A stretch of DNA of 5,144 bases. Source: Gemmatimonadaceae bacterium. Lineage in GTDB: Bacteria > Gemmatimonadota > Gemmatimonadetes > Gemmatimonadales > Gemmatimonadaceae. The stretch spans positions 1 through 5,144 of the forward strand of contig JACDDZ010000139.1 of NCBI GenBank assembly GCA_013816695.1. The letters are read 5' to 3'. The position numbers were made by a program, and so were the translations under genes. Under the pieces are notes generated by a model. The model did not search any database. It was not told the DNA's origin and was given only the letters and a program-made list of their open reading frames with translations. Positions 1 to 5,144 of the stretch are shown piece by piece (position 1 is the stretch's first letter; the number at the start of each line of letters is the position of its first letter).

Positions 1-686
1 GTATATCCTGCGACAGGCTACTCGATCCAGGTGAACAGGGCGTAGTCTGCGGAACATGCTGGTCACGGCTCCAGACATTGCCACATCCCCAATGTTCGCG
101 TTGCGGGCATCCGAATGCTTCTGGAAGGTGCGGTTTCTGCGCGCTGCTCCCGCCCTATGTTCGCGCGGTCCGTTCCGTCGCATGGGTTCCCGGAGGATCG
201 GCCGGTGAAATTGTCTACGCTCTCAAGTACGATGGGTGGAGCCGGGTGGGCAGGGAGATGGCAGCGCGCATGGCGCGGTTGCCCTGGCCAGTGGACGTGC
301 TGGAAGAGCGCAGGGCCCTCATTCCCGTTCCGCTTGCGCCGACGCGCCTCCGGGAGCGCGGCTACAATCAGAGCGCCAAGATTGCTGAATCGCTTGCTCT
401 GCACTGGGAAATCCCCGTATGGGACAATGTGGTCCAGCGGACGCGAAGCACACTTTCACAGACCGAGTTGACCCCGGATGCGAGAAAACGCAATGTTGCC
501 GGCGCGTTCTCGATTTCTCCTGAAAGCAGGCAGCAGATTCACGGCGCCCATCTAGTTATTATCGATGATGTCATGACCACCGCCGCTACGCTCAATGCCT
601 GCGCCGGGGTGCTGTATGAAGCAGGCGCTCGCACTATCAGCTATGTGACGTTCGGACGGGCCCGCTCTGCGGGAGATCGCCGGTAA
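1..686 (+). CDS. comF: ComF family phosphoribosyltransferase with N-terminal zinc ribbon, 5' partial
   Basis: This is a ComF/GntX-family protein, a type I phosphoribosyltransferase fold fused to an N-terminal double zinc ribbon. Members (ComFC) are linked to uptake of single-stranded DNA in natural transformation; many are orphans of unknown substrate. The frame (codons from base 3, stop TAA 684-686) is open to the left edge, so the true start lies outside the window and about 227 codons are visible. Cysteine codons at 9, 48, 57, 93, 102, 129 and 138 form CxxC pairs (CGTC, CSRC, CGFC). The partner of the Cys at 9 would be the codon split by the left edge (xGT, compatible with TGT). Then come LKYDG (222-236), the family motif RERGYNQ (351-371) and the PRPP-binding loop IIDDVMTTAATL (558-593). 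That loop has Ala where TTG-A-T is usual. A TTG at 78 could be called as a start but would remove half of the zinc ribbon. gap follows after 21 bases. The family assignment is secure; the cellular role is not. Confidence 0.92.
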   Translation, partial: ISCDRLLDPGEQGVVCGTCWSRLQTLPHPQCSRCGHPNASGRCGFCALLPPYVRAVRSVAWVPGGSAGEIVYALKYDGWSRVGREMAARMARLPWPVDVLEERRALIPVPLAPTRLRERGYNQSAKIAESLALHWEIPVWDNVVQRTRSTLSQTELTPDARKRNVAGAFSISPESRQQIHGAHLVIIDDVMTTAATLNACAGVLYEAGARTISYVTFGRARSAGDRR

Positions 687-692
687 CAACTC

Positions 693-698
693 AAGGAG
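693..698 (+). promoter_or_regulatory. Strong Shine-Dalgarno sequence for gap
   Basis: AAGGAG lies nine bases before the ATG at 708, in the 21-base gap between comF and gap. It is the only near-consensus ribosome binding site in front of any gene start visible in the window, and it fixes the gap start. It fits high, independent translation initiation of gap even if the gene is transcribed together with comF. Confidence 0.85.
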
Positions 699-707
699 TC
701 GATCAAA

Positions 708-1721
708 ATGGCAACACGTGTCGGGATAAACGGATTTGGCCGGATTGGCCGCCAGGTTCTTCGCGCAGCCAGGGAGCAGGGAGTCGCTGACCTCGATTTT
801 GTCGCGGTGAATGACCTCACCGACACCAGGACCCTGGCTCACCTCTTCAAGTACGACTCGGTGCATGGCATCTACGACGGCGACGTCGCAGCCGGCAACG
901 GATCGATCATCGTGGACGGCGATGAGATTCGAATCCTGTCCGAGAAAGACCCCGCGTCGCTGCCATGGAAGGAACTGGGCGTAGACATCGTCCTCGAGTC
1001 GACAGGACGATTCACCGATGTAGCGTCCGCCCAAAAGCACATAAACGCAGGCGCGAAAAAGGTCATCATCTCGGCTCCGGCCAAGGGCGAAGACATCACC
1101 ATCGTCATGGGCGTCAACAGCGACAAGTACGACGCTGCAAAACACCATATCATTTCCAATGCCTCGTGCACGACCAACTGTCTGGTGCCAATGGTAAAGG
1201 TGATCCGCGACAACTTTGGTTTCCGCCACGGAGCGATGACCACGGTGCACAGCTATACGAATGACCAGTCGATACTGGACCTGCCGCACAAGGACCTCCG
1301 CCGCGCACGCGCAGCCGCGCTCTCCATGATTCCGACCACGACCGGAGCCGCAAAGGCAACTTCGCTTGTCTTTCCGGAACTGAAGGGGAAGATCGACGGA
1401 ATTTCGGTACGGGTTCCCACGCCGGATGTGTCGTTCACCGACCTTACGGTGGAGGTGGAGAAGGCCACCTCGATTGCGGAAGTGAATGCGGCCTTCCGGA
1501 AGGCCGCGAAGAGTGATCTTGAGGGGATTCTGGAATACACAGAAGTCGAGCTGGTTTCCTGCGACTACATCGGAAACCCTGCCTCCTGCATCCTCGATTC
1601 TAAGACGACGAATGTTGTCGATGGAACGCTGGTCAAAGTGTCCGGCTGGTATGACAACGAGTGGGGTTATTCCTCACGCTGCGTCGACCTGCTCAGGATG
1701 GTTGGCGCGCGCCTCGGCTAA
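708..1721 (+). CDS. gap: Type I glyceraldehyde-3-phosphate dehydrogenase (NAD-type)
   Basis: This cytosolic enzyme oxidatively phosphorylates glyceraldehyde-3-phosphate to 1,3-bisphosphoglycerate with reduction of NAD+, and works as a tetramer in glycolysis/gluconeogenesis. The 337-residue protein has the usual length. The Rossmann motif [10 protein letters not shown] is at residues 6-15. The catalytic motif SNASCTTNC carries the nucleophile Cys154 (codon 1167-1169), and His181 is in the HSYTND motif; their spacing of 27 matches Bacillus GapA. Asp36 in VNDLTD and Leu192-Pro193 in LDLPHKD are the residues associated with NAD rather than NADP preference. The C-terminal WYDNEWGYS motif is present. 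The start is supported by AAGGAG nine bases upstream and by the motif reaching the normal N-terminus. comF ends 21 bases upstream and pgk begins 3 bases after the stop, so this is an operon member. Nothing is missing or broken. NAD preference is inferred from these residues. Confidence 0.98.
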   Translation: MATRVGINGFGRIGRQVLRAAREQGVADLDFVAVNDLTDTRTLAHLFKYDSVHGIYDGDVAAGNGSIIVDGDEIRILSEKDPASLPWKELGVDIVLESTGRFTDVASAQKHINAGAKKVIISAPAKGEDITIVMGVNSDKYDAAKHHIISNASCTTNCLVPMVKVIRDNFGFRHGAMTTVHSYTNDQSILDLPHKDLRRARAAALSMIPTTTGAAKATSLVFPELKGKIDGISVRVPTPDVSFTDLTVEVEKATSIAEVNAAFRKAAKSDLEGILEYTEVELVSCDYIGNPASCILDSKTTNVVDGTLVKVSGWYDNEWGYSSRCVDLLRMVGARLG

Positions 1722-1733
1722 GCGATGAAAAAG
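1719..1733 (+). promoter_or_regulatory. gap-pgk stop/start junction, likely translational coupling
   Basis: The gap stop TAA, three bases (GCG) and the pgk start ATGAAAAAG are directly consecutive. No Shine-Dalgarno-like run is visible in the preceding 20 bases. The arrangement suggests that ribosomes finishing gap re-initiate on pgk; this is inferred from spacing only. The same junction, with one base different, recurs between pgk and tpiA. Confidence 0.5.
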
Positions 1734-2921
1734 AAAACAGTTCGCGATCTCGCCGATAACGAAATTCGCGGGAAACGCGCGCTTGTCCGCGCGGACTTCA
1801 ATGTTCCGCTCGACGACAATGGAACGATCACCGACGACCTGCGGATACGGGCGGCGATCCCGACGCTCAAGTTGCTAATGGAGAAGGGCGCTCGTCCCGT
1901 TCTGATCTCCCACCTTGGACGTCCCAAGGGAAAGCCTGATCCTAAGTATTCACTCAGGCCCGTGGCAAAACGACTAAGTGAACTGCTTGGCGCACCGGTC
2001 ACCTTTTTGGACAGCACCATTGGTGAAGCTGCCGTATCTGCGACGAAGAATCTCAAGGATGGAGAGGTGCTGCTCCTCGAGAACACGCGCTTCTTTGCGG
2101 GCGAGGAGAAGAATGATGAGGAGCTCTCCAAGGGACTCGCTGAGCTCGGCGACTTTTATGTGAACGATGCTTTCGGGGCTGCGCATCGGGCGCATTCGTC
2201 AACCGCTGGAGTCACAGTATCACTGCAGCCAGCAGTTGCAGGGCTGTTGATGGAGAAGGAGCTCGATTACTTGAGCCGCACGCTCGAGGCACCGGCAAAA
2301 CCGTTCGTGGCCATACTCGGCGGAGCCAAGATTTCCGGGAAGATCGACGTAATCGAGTCGCTCATTCCCAAGGTCGACGCAATGCTGATTGGGGGCGCGA
2401 TGGCCTGCACCTTCTACAAAGCCATGGGACTCGAAACCGGGAAATCGCTGGTGGAACCCGACCGTGTAGAGATGGCAAAGGAGATCCTCGACTACGCCGG
2501 AACCAGAATCATCCTTCCGCACGACTGCCATGTCGCGCCGTCAGTGGATGATGCAGCGGGCGCTCACGTGGTAAAGCGCGACAAGATACCGCCTGCCGAG
2601 GCAATGTTTGATATTGGCTCGGATACGGCGAATTCCTACTCGCGCGCAATTTCCGCAGCGCGCACCGTTCTATGGAACGGCCCTATGGGCGTCTTCGAGA
2701 AACCGCCCTTCGACAAGGGAACCCGCGCAGTAGCAGCGGCCATGGCGAAAGCCACGGCATCGGGCGCAACAACGATCGTCGGTGGGGGCGACTCCGCTGC
2801 CGCGGTCGCGGATGCTGGACTGGGCGACAAGATGAGCCACGTTTCGACAGGCGGTGGTGCGTCGCTCGAATTTCTTGAAGGGAAAGTGCTCCCGGGCGTT
2901 GAAGCGCTCGACAACAAATAA
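1725..2921 (+). CDS. pgk: Phosphoglycerate kinase
   Basis: This cytosolic monomeric kinase transfers phosphate between 1,3-bisphosphoglycerate and ADP, giving 3-phosphoglycerate and ATP, the step after GAPDH. The 398 residues match the usual bacterial length of about 390-400. In the N-terminal substrate-binding domain are RADFNVP (residues 22-28), HLGRPKG (63-69) and NDAFGAAHR (147-155). The hinge and C-terminal nucleotide-binding domain show GGAKISGKID, GPMGVFE (319-325), GGGD (353-356) and STGGG (374-378), ending in the typical EFLEGKVLPGVEAL. GGAKISGKID has Gly where many homologues have Asp (VSDKI); I believe this is a common variant and the Lys is retained. The ATG at 1725 gives the normal distance to the first motif. 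There is no recognisable Shine-Dalgarno and the start is 3 bases after gap, so translation is probably coupled. tpiA follows after 3 bases. Confidence 0.98.
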   Translation: MKKKTVRDLADNEIRGKRALVRADFNVPLDDNGTITDDLRIRAAIPTLKLLMEKGARPVLISHLGRPKGKPDPKYSLRPVAKRLSELLGAPVTFLDSTIGEAAVSATKNLKDGEVLLLENTRFFAGEEKNDEELSKGLAELGDFYVNDAFGAAHRAHSSTAGVTVSLQPAVAGLLMEKELDYLSRTLEAPAKPFVAILGGAKISGKIDVIESLIPKVDAMLIGGAMACTFYKAMGLETGKSLVEPDRVEMAKEILDYAGTRIILPHDCHVAPSVDDAAGAHVVKRDKIPPAEAMFDIGSDTANSYSRAISAARTVLWNGPMGVFEKPPFDKGTRAVAAAMAKATASGATTIVGGGDSAAAVADAGLGDKMSHVSTGGGASLEFLEGKVLPGVEALDNK

Positions 2922-2933
2922 ACGATGAAAAAG
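2919..2933 (+). promoter_or_regulatory. pgk-tpiA stop/start junction, likely translational coupling
   Basis: The pgk stop TAA, three bases (ACG) and the tpiA start ATGAAAAAG are consecutive. The upstream bases are A-rich (ACAACAAATAAACG) and hold no Shine-Dalgarno sequence. Over 15 bases this junction differs from the gap-pgk junction only at one position (A versus G). Re-initiation after pgk is the likely mode of translation; this is an inference. Confidence 0.5.
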
Positions 2934-3683
2934 CCCGTACTCGCTGCCAACTGGAAAATGCACCACGGGCCTTCGACAGCGCGCGAGTTCATGCGCGAGT
3001 TCGTGGCGCGTTACCCGCGAAACAATGACCGCACCATAATCTTCTTCCCCTCAGCCGTCGCCATATCCGCAGTAGCGGAGGTAGTTGGATCTCGCAGTGA
3101 CATCCTGGTTGGCGTGCAGAACATCCACGCCGCAGACAACGGCGCGTTCACCGGGGAAACTTCCGCCGTAATGGCGCGCGATGCGGGCGCACGGGTTGCG
3201 CTCATCGGTCACTCGGAGCGGAGGCATGTATTCGGTGAAACGGACGCCCAATGCGCTGAAAAGGTAGCCGCGGCTGAAAGAGCAGGTATTACTCCAATGC
3301 TCTGCGTTGGAGAAACACTCGCCCAGCGTGAATCTGGTGCAGCGGAATCGGTTGTTCTCGAGCAGCTCGAAATCGGTCTTGAAAAGCTCGCACGGAATGC
3401 GAATTCGAAACTGCTCGTCGCATATGAACCGGTCTGGGCAATCGGCACGGGGCGGAATGCAACTCCGGCAGACGCGACTGCAATTCATCAGGTTCTTCGC
3501 GGCAAGCTCAAGCAGCTGCTCGGCGACGGCGGCGGACGCGTTCCAATCCTTTACGGCGGAAGTGTCAACGCCGGAAACGCGGAGCCACTACTCGCGGCAA
3601 GTGAAGTTGAAGGGCTTCTTGTGGGCGGAGCAAGCCTCGAGGCGAGCAGTTGGCTGACCATCGCGCGCAGCGTCAATACTTGA
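2925..3683 (+). CDS. tpiA: Triosephosphate isomerase
   Basis: This cytosolic dimeric TIM-barrel enzyme interconverts dihydroxyacetone phosphate and glyceraldehyde-3-phosphate, supplying the substrate of GAPDH. The 252-residue length is normal. The N-terminal AANWKM motif gives Asn9 and Lys11 of the active site. The catalytic electrophile His96 is in GHSERR (codon 3210-3212) and the catalytic base Glu168 is in AYEPVWAIGTG (codon 3426-3428), directly followed by the mobile loop. The phosphate-binding YGGSVN and GLLVGGASL motifs are near the C-terminus. All key residues are present, so the enzyme should be active. The start at 2925 places NWK at the normal position and lies 3 bases after pgk without a Shine-Dalgarno, which suggests coupling. 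The TGA stop at 3681-3683 is followed by the longest gap in the window, before secG. Confidence 0.98.
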   Translation: MKKPVLAANWKMHHGPSTAREFMREFVARYPRNNDRTIIFFPSAVAISAVAEVVGSRSDILVGVQNIHAADNGAFTGETSAVMARDAGARVALIGHSERRHVFGETDAQCAEKVAAAERAGITPMLCVGETLAQRESGAAESVVLEQLEIGLEKLARNANSKLLVAYEPVWAIGTGRNATPADATAIHQVLRGKLKQLLGDGGGRVPILYGGSVNAGNAEPLLAASEVEGLLVGGASLEASSWLTIARSVNT

Positions 3684-3740
3684 GTGCGAGGCCCCAACCC
3701 GCGATATTTCAAGACTGTCCCATCTCTTTAGTCATTACAA
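3684..3740. other. tpiA-secG intergenic spacer with weak candidate promoter
   Basis: These 57 bases are the longest non-coding stretch in the window. No terminator hairpin with a T-run is visible. A weak sigma70-like pair, TTGAGT (3680-3685, overlapping the tpiA stop) and GATATT (3703-3708), has 17-base spacing, but each half matches consensus at only four of six positions. No Shine-Dalgarno precedes the secG ATG: the bases just upstream are CTCTTTAGTCATTACAA. The spacer could be plain read-through sequence or hold a secondary promoter for secG-carA. Confidence 0.35.
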
Positions 3741-4127
3741 ATGATTTTTAATCTGCTTCTCACAATTCTCATCCTCGACGCCGTTGTCCTCGTCGCTTCC
3801 ATTTTGCTGCAAAGCGGGAAGGGTGGTGGCATCGCCGCGAATTTCGGCGGACAGAGCTCGTCTGATCAGTTCATAGGCATTCGCCAGGCTGGTACGCTCC
3901 TCACCAAGGCAAGCTGGTGGTGTGGCGGAATATTCATGGGACTCGCGTTCGTCCTGCAGTTGATGTCTACACATCAGCGTGCTCCGCGTTCGGTACTGGA
4001 GAAATCACTCGCAGCGCCGACTGCGCCGGCAACTGCGACACCCGCTCCAGGTGCGACCGGTGCCAGTGCGATTCCGCTGGAGCCACAGACGGCACCGGCG
4101 ACCACGCCAGATTCATCGAAGCGATAA
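3741..4127 (+). CDS. secG: Preprotein translocase subunit SecG
   Basis: SecG is the small, non-essential membrane subunit of the SecYEG channel and stimulates SecA-driven protein export. The 128-residue protein has two hydrophobic segments, about residues 3-23 and 58-76. They are joined by the conserved cytoplasmic loop, which begins LLQSGKGGGIAANFGG (22-37), the family signature. The loop continues with SSSDQFIG and RQAGTLLTK, and TM2 opens with SWWCGG. After TM2 comes a low-complexity tail (about 81-128) rich in Pro, Ala and Thr, ending in SSKR; such variable tails are seen in SecG of several phyla. The ATG at 3741 puts TM1 at the very N-terminus, as expected, although no Shine-Dalgarno is visible. 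tpiA-secG adjacency is common in bacteria. carA begins 7 bases after the stop, so the two are probably co-transcribed. The family call is firm; the role of the tail is unknown. Confidence 0.95.
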   Translation: MIFNLLLTILILDAVVLVASILLQSGKGGGIAANFGGQSSSDQFIGIRQAGTLLTKASWWCGGIFMGLAFVLQLMSTHQRAPRSVLEKSLAAPTAPATATPAPGATGASAIPLEPQTAPATTPDSSKR

Positions 4128-4134
4128 CAGTCAG

Positions 4135-5144
4135 ATGGACCTGAAGCGAGAGAAAGGGTTCCTTCTGCTGGAAGATGGAGCCCTTTTTCACGGACTCCAG
4201 GTTCTTCCTGCGGACGCATCTGCGGTCGCGCCCTCGGTTGCTGAGGTGGTATTCACAACCAACATGACCGGCTACCAGGAAGTCTTTACCGATCCGTCGT
4301 ACAGCGGCCAGATCGTCGTGATGACCGCCCCCGAGATTGGCAACTACGGAATCAACTTCGAAGACCCTGAATCCGAAGTCCCTCAGATAGCAGGGGTGGT
4401 CGTCAGGGAGCTATGTCGGAATCATTCCAACTGGCGCGCTACAGGCGACCTTCCGTCATGGCTGCTTCGAGCGCAAGTGCCCATTCTTGAAGAAGTTGAC
4501 ACTCGTAGGCTCACGCGCCACTTGAGGTCGTCCGGCGTTATGCGGGGAGTCATGGCTACAGGTGATTCGCCTACGGCGGAAGCACTGGCCGCGCTCGACG
4601 CATGCCCGCCGATGGAAGGTCTCGATCTCGCTTCGCTCGTCAGCACGAAGGAGCGCTATCACTGGGGAAATCCAGGCGCGCGCCATCACATCGTTGCCTA
4701 CGACTTCGGCATAAAGCGCAACATCCTCCGTCTGTTTGAGGAGCAGGATTGCCATGTGACAGTAGTACCTGCTGCAACATCTGCCGCTGACGTTCTAGCC
4801 GAAAATCCTGACGGAGTTTTTCTGTCGAACGGCCCCGGTGATCCGGCTGCAATCGGCTATGCGCCGGCTAACATCCGGACTATCGCCGAATCGGGGGTGC
4901 CCGTATTCGGGATCTGTCTTGGTCACCAACTACTTGGGCTGACCTTCGGAGCGGACACTGTGAAGATGCCCTACGGCCATAGAGGCGGGAATCACCCGGT
5001 GAAAGAAGTCTCGACTGGACGGGTACTTATCACCTCCCAGAACCACGGATTCGCCGTTCGAGGCTCCGAGGCGGGGATAGAGGGCAAGACCGACCTCGAA
5101 GTGACCCATGTGAACCTCAACGACGGCTCGGTTGAAGGGCTCCG
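4135..5144 (+). CDS. carA: Carbamoyl-phosphate synthase small (glutaminase) subunit, 3' partial
   Basis: CarA hydrolyses glutamine and passes ammonia to CarB, which makes carbamoyl phosphate for pyrimidine and arginine synthesis in the cytosol. The frame from ATG 4135 stays open to the right edge, giving 336 full codons; the family is usually about 360-390 residues, so only the C-terminal end is missing. The N-terminal CarA-specific domain shows LLLEDGALFHG (residues 10-20), TTNMTGYQEVFTDPSYSGQI and EVDTRRLTRHLR. The class I glutamine amidotransferase domain shows AYDFGIKRNILR, LSNGPGDP and the nucleophile elbow GICLGHQ with Cys261 (codon 4915-4917), then GGNHPV and SQNHGFAV. The catalytic His-Glu pair (in a GHPEA-type motif) would lie just beyond the window. 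The ATG matches the usual N-terminus, seven bases after the secG stop, with no strong Shine-Dalgarno (only GAAG 13 bases upstream). A carB gene downstream is plausible but not visible. Confidence 0.96.
   Translation, partial: MDLKREKGFLLLEDGALFHGLQVLPADASAVAPSVAEVVFTTNMTGYQEVFTDPSYSGQIVVMTAPEIGNYGINFEDPESEVPQIAGVVVRELCRNHSNWRATGDLPSWLLRAQVPILEEVDTRRLTRHLRSSGVMRGVMATGDSPTAEALAALDACPPMEGLDLASLVSTKERYHWGNPGARHHIVAYDFGIKRNILRLFEEQDCHVTVVPAATSAADVLAENPDGVFLSNGPGDPAAIGYAPANIRTIAESGVPVFGICLGHQLLGLTFGADTVKMPYGHRGGNHPVKEVSTGRVLITSQNHGFAVRGSEAGIEGKTDLEVTHVNLNDGSVEGL

Noticed and set aside
115..471. A plus-strand frame of about 118 codons overlapping comF in another phase.
   Set aside because: The comF frame carries zinc-ribbon, RERGYNQ and PRPP-loop motifs across the same bases; the overlapping frame shows none.
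552..1289. A long open frame on the minus strand (about 245 codons) opposite the end of comF and the first half of gap.
   Set aside because: It lies entirely opposite well-conserved coding sequence, its translation shows no recognisable domain, and such antisense frames are common in GC-rich genes with strong codon bias.
2225..2361. The PGK hinge-region motif GGAKISGKID with Gly instead of the Asp of VSDKI as a possible loss of function.
   Set aside because: The Lys and all other signature motifs are intact, and Gly at this position is, to my knowledge, common in several bacterial phyla.
3713..3733. A possible hairpin GACT...AGTC in the tpiA-secG spacer as a terminator.
   Set aside because: The stem is only four base pairs with a 13-base loop and has no following T-run, so it is not a credible terminator.
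4135..5144. carA considered as a truncated pseudogene because no stop codon or catalytic His-Glu pair is seen.
   Set aside because: The frame is intact up to the window edge and the missing part corresponds to the normal C-terminal end; the truncation is due to the window.

Overview
The window is a bacterial chromosomal segment of moderately GC-rich DNA. It is packed with six genes, all on the + strand: comF (5' end cut by the window), gap, pgk, tpiA, secG and carA (3' end cut by the window). No RNA gene, mobile element, CRISPR array or clear transcription terminator was found. Apart from one 57-base spacer, the genes are separated by only 3 to 21 bases, which strongly suggests a single operon.

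Layout: bases 1-686 encode a ComF-type phosphoribosyltransferase. Its reading frame is open to the left edge, and its zinc-ribbon cysteines lie upstream of the first TTG codon. Bases 708-3683 hold three consecutive enzymes of lower glycolysis/gluconeogenesis: glyceraldehyde-3-phosphate dehydrogenase, phosphoglycerate kinase and triosephosphate isomerase. All three are full length with their catalytic residues intact. Bases 3741-4127 encode SecG, the small membrane subunit of the SecYEG translocon, with a Pro/Ala/Thr-rich C-terminal tail. From 4135 to the right edge runs carA, the glutaminase subunit of carbamoyl-phosphate synthase. It has its nucleophilic cysteine but is cut before the usual end of the protein.

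The three glycolytic enzymes act on connected triose-phosphate reactions, so co-transcription gives coordinated supply. SecG often follows tpiA in bacteria. comF at the front and carA at the back are not part of glycolysis and are probably carried along in one housekeeping transcript. The only strong Shine-Dalgarno sequence is in front of gap. The pgk and tpiA starts sit 3 bases after the previous stop in nearly identical junctions, which suggests translational coupling.

Taxonomy: the gap-pgk-tpiA-secG order is widespread. The SecG sequence style, the comF/carA flanks and the composition suggest Gemmatimonadota or a related soil/environmental phylum. This is recalled resemblance, not a search result, and is held with low to moderate confidence. 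The window is essentially ordinary core-metabolism DNA. I see no evidence of a new biological system; the findings are modest points about gene starts, junctions and the operon.
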